A stretch of DNA of 6,099 nt from Chloroflexota bacterium (GTDB lineage Bacteria; Chloroflexota; Anaerolineae; Anaerolineales; DRKV01). The notes below the pieces were generated by a model. It had not been told where the DNA came from, did no database searches, and saw only the letters and a list, made by a program, of their open reading frames with translations. The stretch is taken from NCBI GenBank assembly GCA_011051635.1, contig DRKV01000312.1, forward strand, positions 1 through 6,099, written 5' to 3'. The position numbers were made by a program, and so were the translations under genes. This document shows, one piece after another, positions 1 to 5,466 of this stretch. Every line of letters begins with the position of its first letter. The first letter of the stretch is position 1.

Positions 1-161
1 AGTTCGCCGCGCTCTACCAGTTTATTGACGAAGTTTTCGGCTTCATCCTGCGCCAGCGCCACGGCCCCGATACCGGCCATCAGGACTTTGCGGGCAGCCT
101 CGTACAGCGTGCCGCGCTCTTCTTCGGTCTTGGGGGCTTTGGTTGTCGTTTTCTTTGTCAT
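1..161 (-). CDS. Phasin (PhaF/PhaI-type granule-associated protein), N-terminal part
   Basis: Only the first 53 codons are inside the window; the gene runs off the left edge. The start ATG (complement of 159-161) follows a perfect AGGAGG (complement of 169-174) with a 7-base spacer. The product opens with a Lys/Thr-rich basic tail of about 12 residues, followed by an amphipathic helix. That helix contains RKVLMAGIGAVALAQDEAE and then FVNKLVERGE, the hallmark N-terminus of the PhaF/PhaI phasin family. Proteins of this family coat polyhydroxyalkanoate granules, and the basic tail can contact DNA or other partners. Related proteins occur in many bacteria without proven PHA synthesis, so a role on another lipid body or a general coiled-coil role is possible. 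The gene is transcribed away from the lipid operon from its own promoter, which carries operator-like repeats. The family call is fairly sure; the coated material is not known from this window. Confidence 0.85.
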   Translation of the reverse strand, partial: MTKKTTTKAPKTEEERGTLYEAARKVLMAGIGAVALAQDEAENFVNKLVERGE

Positions 162-197
162 CGGAACACCTCCTGGTGGATTTGTGCAGCATCTTTT

Positions 198-242
198 ATA
201 ACGCATCGCGTCACGATTCGAATATAACACACCGCGTCATAA
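198..242. repeat. Two 19-bp direct repeats, probable repressor operators
   Basis: The copies ATAACGCATCGCGTCACGA (198-216) and ATAACACACCGCGTCATAA (224-242) agree at 15 of 19 positions. Their start-to-start distance is 26 bp. Each contains an imperfect inverted repeat: TAACGC-3-GCGTCA in the first and the weaker TAACAC-3-GCGTCA in the second. Short dyads of this form are typical of TetR- or GntR-type repressors. Copy 2 sits between the -35 and -10 boxes of the phasin promoter and copy 1 over its start site. No regulator gene is in the window, so the protein that binds is unknown. They end 13 bp before the -35 box of the rightward promoter, so the operon could be affected as well. Confidence 0.55.
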
Positions 243-249
243 AAGTCAA
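221..249 (-). promoter_or_regulatory. Sigma70-like promoter of the phasin gene
   Basis: Read on the minus strand, a -35 box TTGACT (complement of 244-249) and a -10 box TATATT (complement of 221-226) are separated by exactly 17 bases. Both boxes are close to consensus. Transcription would start near position 214 and give a 5' leader of about 50 bases ending in the strong AGGAGG. One 19-bp operator-like repeat fills the spacer and another covers the expected start site, so repression by blocking RNA polymerase is the obvious inference. Confidence 0.65.
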
Positions 250-254
250 TGGGT

Positions 255-283
255 TTGCGAGAAACTCCCCTTTGGGCTATACT
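255..283 (+). promoter_or_regulatory. Sigma70-like promoter of the lipid operon
   Basis: A -35 box TTGCGA (255-260) and a near-consensus -10 box TATACT (278-283) are separated by 17 bases. The predicted start near 290 leaves a leader of about 43 bases before the first gene at 333. This promoter also argues against an in-frame upstream start at 249, which lies ahead of the promoter. Its -35 box is only 5 bp from the -35 box of the opposing phasin promoter, so the two polymerases would compete for the site. Confidence 0.65.
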
Positions 284-319
284 ATTTACACACCACAAAA
301 CCGCTTTAACAAATTCCCC

Positions 320-327
320 AGGGAGAG
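320..327 (+). promoter_or_regulatory. Ribosome binding site that sets the start at 333
   Basis: The purine-rich AGGGAGAG sits 5 bases before the ATG at 333. The possible upstream in-frame ATG at 249 has no such site and lies before the predicted transcription start, so 333 is preferred. Confidence 0.65.
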
Positions 328-332
328 AAACG

Positions 333-764
333 ATGAGCGTTTTCAAGAGTTCGGAACAATTTTATGAGTGCGTGGGGGCCTTGATGGATGAGGCCAAAAT
401 GGACCCCAAAGTAGGCAGCAAAATCGCCAAATCCGGCATCGTCATCCAGTTTCGCTATACCGACCCGGAGGCGATGACCACCATCAACGCCAGGGGAAAG
501 CCCACCCAACCGGGAGCCTACGTGGACGTCATCCACGGCCCCTGCGACCTGAAACCGGACGTGGTGATGAGCATGAAAGCCGACGTCGCCCACGCCTTTT
601 GGCACGGCAAGGTCAACCTGATGCGCGCCCTGGCGAAGAAAGAAATCGTCGCCCAGGGGCCTATCCCCAAAATCCTCAAACTCCTGCCCGCCGTTCAGCC
701 GCTCTACAAGCGTTATCCCGTGCTGTTGCGCGAGAAGGGTTACGGGAATCTGGTTTTGAAGTAA
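333..764 (+). CDS. SCP2 sterol-carrier-domain protein (first of two)
   Basis: This 143-residue protein is about the size of a free-standing SCP2 domain. SCP2 domains form a hydrophobic tunnel that binds fatty acyl chains, acyl-CoA or sterols and carries them between enzymes or membranes. The order of elements fits the fold: an N-terminal helix (residues 5-20), strands around 35-42 (IVIQFRY) and 62-68 (YVDVIHG), a PD turn at 75-76, and a helix with ALAKKEIVAQGP at 99-110. It ends in a helical segment with repeated Leu/Tyr/Pro. There is no signal peptide or membrane segment, so it is probably cytoplasmic. It is the first gene of the operon, 28 bp ahead of the reductase. The second SCP2-like protein at the other end of the operon aligns with it without gaps over 43 residues. 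The start at 333 is chosen for its ribosome site. The ligand cannot be read from the sequence. Confidence 0.85.
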   Translation: MSVFKSSEQFYECVGALMDEAKMDPKVGSKIAKSGIVIQFRYTDPEAMTTINARGKPTQPGAYVDVIHGPCDLKPDVVMSMKADVAHAFWHGKVNLMRALAKKEIVAQGPIPKILKLLPAVQPLYKRYPVLLREKGYGNLVLK

Positions 765-792
765 ACCGATTCGCAACACAGGACGGAAAGCG

Positions 793-2973
793 ATGAAAAA
801 GGCCCTGATTATCCACCTCAACGAAGGGGAGGAACGTTTTACCGCCCGTGTTTTGGGACGCGACCTGGAAATCCTCCACATTGGAGCCTGCGGCGACCCG
901 GAGAGGGTGCGCGCCTTGCTGCGGGAACACGACGGCAAGGTAGATGCCATCGGCCTGGACGGCTATCCGCAAGAACTCAACCTGGCCGGCTACCGGATGC
1001 CCCACGAAATCGGGCGCGCCTTCCCCCAGGAGGCCCCCAACACGCCCGTCGTGGACGGGAGCGGGGTGCGCCACGCCCTGGAAAGTTGGAGTCTGATTCT
1101 GGCAGAACGCGCCCAGCCCGGCCTGTTCAGCAAGAAGCACGTCCTGATGACCCCCGGCCTCAACCATCACAGTCTGGTGCGCGGGATGCGCCGCTACACG
1201 GACGACATCCGCTACGCCGACCCTGTAATTTACTTTGCTCTCCCTGACTTCCCCATCTTCACTTCCCCCAATCTGGCAGGACGCATTGCCATCCCCACCC
1301 TGGAGCAGTTGAAAGACGCACCTTTTCGGCGCATCATTCCCCAGCCCGGAGAAGCGGGGACGCCCAGAGCGGCGAAGCCCTTCCAGTGGGCCGACGTACT
1401 CGCCGGGGACATCGGCGCCATCCGCCGCTACGCCCCCAAAAACCTGAAGCGCAAAATCGTGGTCGTGGAATGGGCGGACGAAGAGGCTCTGCAAGACCTG
1501 AAAGACCGCGGCGTCTCCATCGTCGTCAACCTGATTCCCTCTCTGGACGAAGCCGACGCCCTCCCCTTCCGCTCGGCGGCGCTGGTGGAGGCCATCCTGG
1601 TGGCTCTGCGCGGCGACCCTTCCCAGCCGCTCACCGAGAACACCTACCTGGATATGGTCGCCGAACTGGAGTGGCATCCCGACATCCACTTCTTGCAGCC
1701 GGAAGAAGCCGAAATCAACCGCTTCGCCTTCGTCATCCACCCCCTGAGTGTGGAATTCATCCACAAACACAAGTGGTTCCGCTGGACTCGCTACCTGCCC
1801 GACCCGTTGGTGGAGGCCGTGGCCGCCTACATCCCGCCCCTGTATATCTCCCGGATTACCGGCGGGCAGTCGCCCGCCACGGGGCAGAAAATCGAAGGCC
1901 ACCTGATTGCTCTGGGGGCCACCCCGCGGGAGATGATGCGCCACAGCGAACACTTCACCTACCGCAAACTCAACCGGGCGGCCCGCATGGCCGAGCGGCT
2001 GGGAGCGCGCATCATGGGGCTGGGGGCTTTCACCAGCGTGGTCGGAGACGCCGGCATCACCGTGGCGCACGAGGCCGACATCGCCATCACCAGCGGGAAC
2101 AGCCTGACCGTAGCCGCCACCCTGGAAGCCGCCAAGCAGGCGGTTGTCAAGATGGGCGCCCAAGACCTGAGCAAAGGCAAGGCGATGATTGTCGGCGCGA
2201 CCGGCTCGATTGGCTCGGTGGCCTCCCGCCTCCTGGCGCAGGCCATCTACGACGTGGTGCTGGTCGCCCCCAATCCGGCCAAACTGATTGACCTCAAGCG
2301 CCGCATCTTGGCAGAGACCCCCCAGGCGCGGGTCGCCATCGCCACCCGCACGGACGAGTTGATTGGCGAATGTGACCTGATTGTCACTACCACCTCCGCT
2401 TTCGGACAGCGCGTCATAGACATCACCCGCTGCAAGCCCGGCGCGGTCATCTGCGACGTCGCCCGCCCGCCGGACATCAGCGAGGAGGAGGCCGCCCTGC
2501 GCCCCGACGTGCTGGTCATCGAGAGCGGAGAAGTACTCATCCCCGGCGAGATTGACTTCGGCTACGACATCGGCCTGCCGCCCAAGACGGCCTACGCCTG
2601 CCTGGCCGAAACCGCGCTCCTGGCGATGGAAGGCCGCTTCGAAGATTACACCGTGGGGCGCAACATCTCGGTAGAGAAAGTCAAGGAAATCTACCGCCTG
2701 TTCAAGAAGCACCAGTTCCAGATTGCCGGCCTGCGCTCCTTCGGACGCTACGTGACGGACGATTATGTAGCCGAAAAGCGCGCCCTGGCGGATGCCCTGC
2801 GCAAAGACCCGCGGGATTTCGCCCGCCTCCAGGCTGAGGCCGCCGCCCAACTCGCCAAACTCCCCCCCGCGGCCAAAGGCGTCAAACGTCAGGACGAAGA
2901 ACGCGCCTGGGCCTGGGCCGCCGCCGGCTTCGCCCTCCTGAGCGCCGTGCTGTGGTTCAGGAGGAGGAAGTAG
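793..2973 (+). CDS. AAR-like long-chain acyl-ACP/acyl-CoA reductase with N-terminal extension and C-terminal membrane anchor
   Basis: Residues about 311-690 follow the cyanobacterial acyl-ACP reductase (AAR, EC 1.2.1.80), which reduces acyl-ACP or acyl-CoA with NADPH to a fatty aldehyde. The AAR landmarks appear in order. FAFVIHP at 311-317 parallels the GLIGHL start of cyanobacterial AAR, and GQKIEGH is shared with its GQVIEGK. GLGAFTSVV (409-417) matches ALGGFSSIV, and TSGNSLT (433-439) matches TTGNTHT. The NADPH-binding motif is GATGSIG (468-474). YACLAE (601-606) contains Cys603, which aligns with the acyl-accepting catalytic cysteine (Cys294 of the Synechococcus enzyme). VGRNISVEKV and a KHQF end follow. 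Cyanobacterial AARs are about 340 residues; this one has 726. Residues 1-300 show alternating strand/helix segments (KKALIIHLN, VDAIGLDGYP, KIVVVEWAD, VSIVVNLIP) that suggest one or two alpha/beta domains, but I do not recognise the family. The C-terminus (705-722, then RRRK) is a single hydrophobic helix with basic end, a likely tail anchor on the inner membrane. The ribosome site before ATG 793 is modest (GGACGG). The AAR relationship is strong by motif; substrate (ACP or CoA) and product are inferred. Confidence 0.8.
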   Translation: MKKALIIHLNEGEERFTARVLGRDLEILHIGACGDPERVRALLREHDGKVDAIGLDGYPQELNLAGYRMPHEIGRAFPQEAPNTPVVDGSGVRHALESWSLILAERAQPGLFSKKHVLMTPGLNHHSLVRGMRRYTDDIRYADPVIYFALPDFPIFTSPNLAGRIAIPTLEQLKDAPFRRIIPQPGEAGTPRAAKPFQWADVLAGDIGAIRRYAPKNLKRKIVVVEWADEEALQDLKDRGVSIVVNLIPSLDEADALPFRSAALVEAILVALRGDPSQPLTENTYLDMVAELEWHPDIHFLQPEEAEINRFAFVIHPLSVEFIHKHKWFRWTRYLPDPLVEAVAAYIPPLYISRITGGQSPATGQKIEGHLIALGATPREMMRHSEHFTYRKLNRAARMAERLGARIMGLGAFTSVVGDAGITVAHEADIAITSGNSLTVAATLEAAKQAVVKMGAQDLSKGKAMIVGATGSIGSVASRLLAQAIYDVVLVAPNPAKLIDLKRRILAETPQARVAIATRTDELIGECDLIVTTTSAFGQRVIDITRCKPGAVICDVARPPDISEEEAALRPDVLVIESGEVLIPGEIDFGYDIGLPPKTAYACLAETALLAMEGRFEDYTVGRNISVEKVKEIYRLFKKHQFQIAGLRSFGRYVTDDYVAEKRALADALRKDPRDFARLQAEAAAQLAKLPPAAKGVKRQDEERAWAWAAAGFALLSAVLWFRRRK

Positions 2974-2977
2974 AGGC

Positions 2978-3055
2978 GTGTCACGTACCACGTATCAAGT
3001 GCCACGTACCACGTGTCATGTACCACCTGCGAAGTGCGGCGTGCGACGTGTACCC
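2978..3055. repeat. Degenerate 21-bp tandem array
   Basis: Units of 21 bp begin at 2978 and 2999 and match at 18 of 21 positions. Each carries the core CCACGTACCACGT or a close variant. A third unit (3020-3040) matches the second at about 12 of 21, and a fourth start (from 3041) decays further. The array begins 4 bp after the reductase stop codon. No start codon with ribosome site or conserved protein is present here, so it is treated as non-coding. The internal ACGT and CACGTG steps give many overlapping short palindromes. Function unknown. Confidence 0.75.
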
Positions 3056-3056
3056 T

Positions 3057-3093
3057 AACCCGCAACCCCCTACCCCCGCAACCCGCAACCCGC
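3057..3093. repeat. 7-bp tandem array, unit AACCCGC
   Basis: Perfect copies of AACCCGC lie at 3057-3063, 3080-3086 and 3087-3093. A one-mismatch copy is at 3064-3070, and a stretched 9-base copy at 3071-3079. The array directly follows the 21-bp array and precedes the 8-bp array. It is strongly strand-asymmetric (C-rich on plus). Confidence 0.75.
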
Positions 3094-3101
3094 AACTACG
3101 C

Positions 3102-3133
3102 GACTACCAGACCACCCGACTACCCGACTACCC
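3102..3133. repeat. 8-bp tandem array, unit GACTACCC
   Basis: Four contiguous 8-bp units occur: GACTACCA (3102), GACCACCC (3110), GACTACCC (3118) and GACTACCC (3126). The last unit runs into a C7 tract (3131-3137) immediately ahead of the ribosome site of the SDR gene. Copy-number change here would alter the distance between the two neighbouring genes but not the ribosome site itself. Confidence 0.75.
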
Positions 3134-3137
3134 CCCC

Positions 3138-3142
3138 AGGAG
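3138..3142 (+). promoter_or_regulatory. Ribosome binding site that sets the SDR start at 3148
   Basis: AGGAG lies 5 bases before ATG 3148. An in-frame ATG at 3013 would add 45 residues encoded wholly by the tandem arrays and has no ribosome site, so it is rejected. Confidence 0.8.
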
Positions 3143-3147
3143 TCCCC

Positions 3148-4209
3148 ATGCCCCGAAAAAAGAAACCCAAAACCGTGCTAGTCACCGGCGTGAGCAGCCA
3201 GTGGGGGCAATGGCTGGCCGCCAAATTGAGCGCGCAACCCGGCCTGCGCCTCATCGGGATAGATACCGCCCCCCCGCCGGAGACCATCGAGGGCCTGGAT
3301 TTCGTCCAGGCCGACATCCGCAACCCCCTCCTGGCCGAATTCCTCGAACTGGAGGCCGTGGATACCGTCTGCCACCTGGATTTCATCGAGCGTTACCGGC
3401 GCAGCGAACCGGTCTTCGAGCACAACGTCATCGGCACGATGAAACTCCTCGGAGCCTGCGCCCAGGCCGGCGTGCGCAAAGTCGTCTTCAAAAGCAGCAC
3501 GCGGGTTTACGGCGCTTCGCCGCGCAACCCCGCCTTCCTCACCGAAGCCCGCCCCATCCGCGGAGCGCGGCGCTACGGCTACAACCGCGACCTGGTGGAA
3601 ATAGAATCCTTCTTCAACGGCTTCCAGCGCCAGCACCCGGACATGGTGCTCACCATCCTGCGCTTCCCCAACATCGTCGGGCCGCGGGCCAACACCCCCT
3701 TCACCCGCTTCCTCAGCGACCCCAAAGCGCCCGTCCTGCTGGGCTTCGACCCCATGATGCAGGTCATCCACGAAGAAGATGTCGTCCGCGCCCTGCTGCA
3801 CGCCGTCCGGGGCGACTACCCCGGCGCGTACAACGTGGCCGCCGAAGGCATCCTCCCCCTGCTCAAAATCATGGGCATCGCGGGCAAAATCCCCATCCCC
3901 CTCGTCCACCTGCTCCCCTACTGGGCGGTCAACCTGGGGACGCCGCTTTCCCGTCACCTCCCCATCGAGCCGGACTACCTGCGCTACCGCTGGGTGGCCG
4001 ACTTGCAGCGGATGAAAGAAATCATGGAATTCACCCCCGAATACACCGCCGAGGAAGCCCTGCGGGAGTTCGCCGGAGAGCGCCGCGCCCGCCGCTACAT
4101 GCCCGAAAAATCCCCCCTCGCCTACGATGAGGAGCGCCTCCGCGACACCATCGAGCGCCGCCGCCGGATGCGCGCCGCCTCCAAACGCCGCGCCCCTCAA
4201 GGAGCCTGA
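3148..4209 (+). CDS. Extended SDR / NAD-dependent epimerase-dehydratase-like protein with atypical active site
   Basis: This 353-residue protein has the extended short-chain dehydrogenase layout. The N-terminal strand KTVLVTG is followed by a dinucleotide-binding turn, TGVSSQWG (13-20). The family pattern is TGxxGxxG, and the middle Gly is Ser here. D-A/D-I (FVQADIRNP) follows, then CHLDF in place of the usual xHLAA. NVIGTMKLLGACAQAGVRKVVF leads to SSTRVYG (116-122), where Ser117 sits at the catalytic serine position. Tyr143 is the catalytic tyrosine candidate, but the YxxxK lysine is Arg147 (YGYNR). LRFPNIVGPR and a substrate-domain half with IHEEDVVRAL and YNVAAEG are typical of GalE-like members. 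The C-terminal 25 residues are very Arg/Lys-rich. Family members act on nucleotide sugars, sterols or other carbonyl compounds. Next to an acyltransferase and an AAR, a lipid substrate is plausible but unproven. It ends 3 bp before the acyltransferase gene, so the two are translated together. From memory, actinobacteria carry a similar pair (Mycobacterium Rv0501/Rv0502), which would suggest a conserved partnership. Confidence 0.85.
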   Translation: MPRKKKPKTVLVTGVSSQWGQWLAAKLSAQPGLRLIGIDTAPPPETIEGLDFVQADIRNPLLAEFLELEAVDTVCHLDFIERYRRSEPVFEHNVIGTMKLLGACAQAGVRKVVFKSSTRVYGASPRNPAFLTEARPIRGARRYGYNRDLVEIESFFNGFQRQHPDMVLTILRFPNIVGPRANTPFTRFLSDPKAPVLLGFDPMMQVIHEEDVVRALLHAVRGDYPGAYNVAAEGILPLLKIMGIAGKIPIPLVHLLPYWAVNLGTPLSRHLPIEPDYLRYRWVADLQRMKEIMEFTPEYTAEEALREFAGERRARRYMPEKSPLAYDEERLRDTIERRRRMRAASKRRAPQGA

Positions 4210-4212
4210 GCC

Positions 4213-5466
4213 ATGTTCCAAGACGATGTCATCCCCCAAGAAGAACCGGAAGTAAGCGGAGAAGCCCCGCGGGAGAGCGCGCTCCCCAAAGATGCAGCCG
4301 CCCCTGAGGGAAGCGCGCAACCCCAAAGCGCCGCGGGAGCAGACTCCCTTTCAGGGGCTGCCGCTCCCCCCGAAAACGGCAGCCCCCCCGAAGACGAGTC
4401 CGCCTTCCGCGCCGCCCTCCGGGAAGAACTGGACGACCTCATCGAGCGCATCCGCAAGACCAACCCAGAGTACGCCCCTCCCCCCTTCTCCCCCCGCGCC
4501 CTGCTGGATTTGCTCCGCCGCAACCTCGCCAATTTCCCCCCCGACTTCCAACTGGATATTCTCGAGCGCCTGCGCGAGAGCCTCAACGCCGACATCTTCG
4601 ACCTGGATACCTGGAAGGGCATCTGGTACATGCTCAACTACACCCTGGAATACCAGACCGACATCCTCAAGCGCCGCATGACGGGCGAATACGAGACGGA
4701 CGAATGGGGTCTCGACCAGGAATTTCTGGATGCGGTGCGTCCCTTCCTGGAATTCCTGTACTACAAATACTGGCGCGTGGAAGTCAGCGGCCTGGAGAAC
4801 GTCCCCGAGGAGGGGCGCGCCCTGCTGGTCTCCAACCATTCGGGGCAATTGCCGATGGATGGGGCGATGATTGGGCTGGCGATTTACAACGAACACCCCG
4901 CCCACCGCCTGGTGCGCACCCTGTACGCCGACTGGTTCCCCACCCTGCCGTTCGTCTCCATGACGCTGGAGAAACTGGGGCAGGCGATGGCAAACGAGGA
5001 AAACGGCATCCGCCTGCTGGAAGCCGACGAATTGGTGGCCGTCTTCCCCGAAGGGTACAAGGGAGTGGGCAAACTCTTCAAGGAGCGCTACCGCCTGGCG
5101 CGCTTCGGGCGCGGCGGATTCGTGCGGATGGCGCTCAAGACGCAGGCCCCCATCATCCCCATCTCGGTGGTCGGGGCGGAGGAAACCTACATCTCGCTCT
5201 ACAAATCCACCACGCTGGCAAAACTGACCGGCTTCCCCTACTTCCCCATCAGCCCAACCTTCCCCTGGCTGGGGGTGCTGGGGCTGGTTCCCCTGCCGAC
5301 CAAGTGGTACATCGACTTCGGCGAACCGATTCCCGTGGATGGCTACAGCCCCGATGCGGCCAACAACCTGGTGCTGGTCTCGCAACTGACCGACCAGACC
5401 CGCAACATCGTGCAGGAGATGATTTACAAACGTCTGGCGCAGCGCCGCTCGGTCTTCTTTGGATGA
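4213..5466 (+). CDS. PlsC/MGAT-like lysophospholipid or glycerolipid acyltransferase
   Basis: This 417-residue protein belongs to the PlsC-fold acyltransferases, which move an acyl chain from acyl-CoA or acyl-ACP to a hydroxyl group. Motif I is NHSGQLPMD at 208-216. Its spacing is H-x6-D, not the H-x4-D of classical PlsC, and the NHSG...DG form resembles the MGAT/DGAT-like branch. Motif III is FPEG (278-281), followed by KGVGKLFKERYRLARFGRGG. Motif IV is PIIPISVVGAEE (313-324). Residues 1-62 are a low-complexity, Glu/Pro/Ala/Ser-rich acidic tail, and 63-180 are mostly helical with many charges and aromatics. No clear transmembrane helix is seen, so membrane association may be peripheral. AAGGAG lies 8 bases before the ATG, within the end of the SDR gene. 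The stop overlaps the next start as ATGA. The acceptor could be lysophosphatidate, a diacylglycerol or a fatty alcohol; the sequence does not decide. Confidence 0.88.
   Translation: MFQDDVIPQEEPEVSGEAPRESALPKDAAAPEGSAQPQSAAGADSLSGAAAPPENGSPPEDESAFRAALREELDDLIERIRKTNPEYAPPPFSPRALLDLLRRNLANFPPDFQLDILERLRESLNADIFDLDTWKGIWYMLNYTLEYQTDILKRRMTGEYETDEWGLDQEFLDAVRPFLEFLYYKYWRVEVSGLENVPEEGRALLVSNHSGQLPMDGAMIGLAIYNEHPAHRLVRTLYADWFPTLPFVSMTLEKLGQAMANEENGIRLLEADELVAVFPEGYKGVGKLFKERYRLARFGRGGFVRMALKTQAPIIPISVVGAEETYISLYKSTTLAKLTGFPYFPISPTFPWLGVLGLVPLPTKWYIDFGEPIPVDGYSPDAANNLVLVSQLTDQTRNIVQEMIYKRLAQRRSVFFG

Noticed and set aside
249..332. A 28-residue N-terminal extension of the first SCP2 protein
   Set aside because: The ATG at 249 lies upstream of the predicted promoter -10 box and has no ribosome site; ATG 333 has one.
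676..2991. A 771-codon open frame antisense to the reductase gene
   Set aside because: It covers the strongly supported AAR-like gene in reverse, is a common by-product of high GC in third positions, has low-complexity Gly/Ala/Asp/Val-rich content and no recognisable domain.
2978..3133. A CRISPR array
   Set aside because: The units are directly contiguous with no unique spacers, are too short and vary in sequence and period.
3013..3147. A 45-residue N-terminal extension of the SDR from ATG 3013
   Set aside because: The extension is translated tandem repeat without a ribosome site, while ATG 3148 has AGGAG at 5 bases and leads straight into the Rossmann strand.
2952..4130. A 392-codon plus-strand frame overlapping the reductase end, the tandem arrays and the SDR gene
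   Set aside because: Its product is Pro/Arg/His-rich with no domain and starts inside the reductase; the SDR lies in another frame.
3178..4326. A 382-codon antisense open frame over the SDR gene
   Set aside because: Same GC-driven shadow pattern; the plus-strand frame has clear SDR motifs and a ribosome site.
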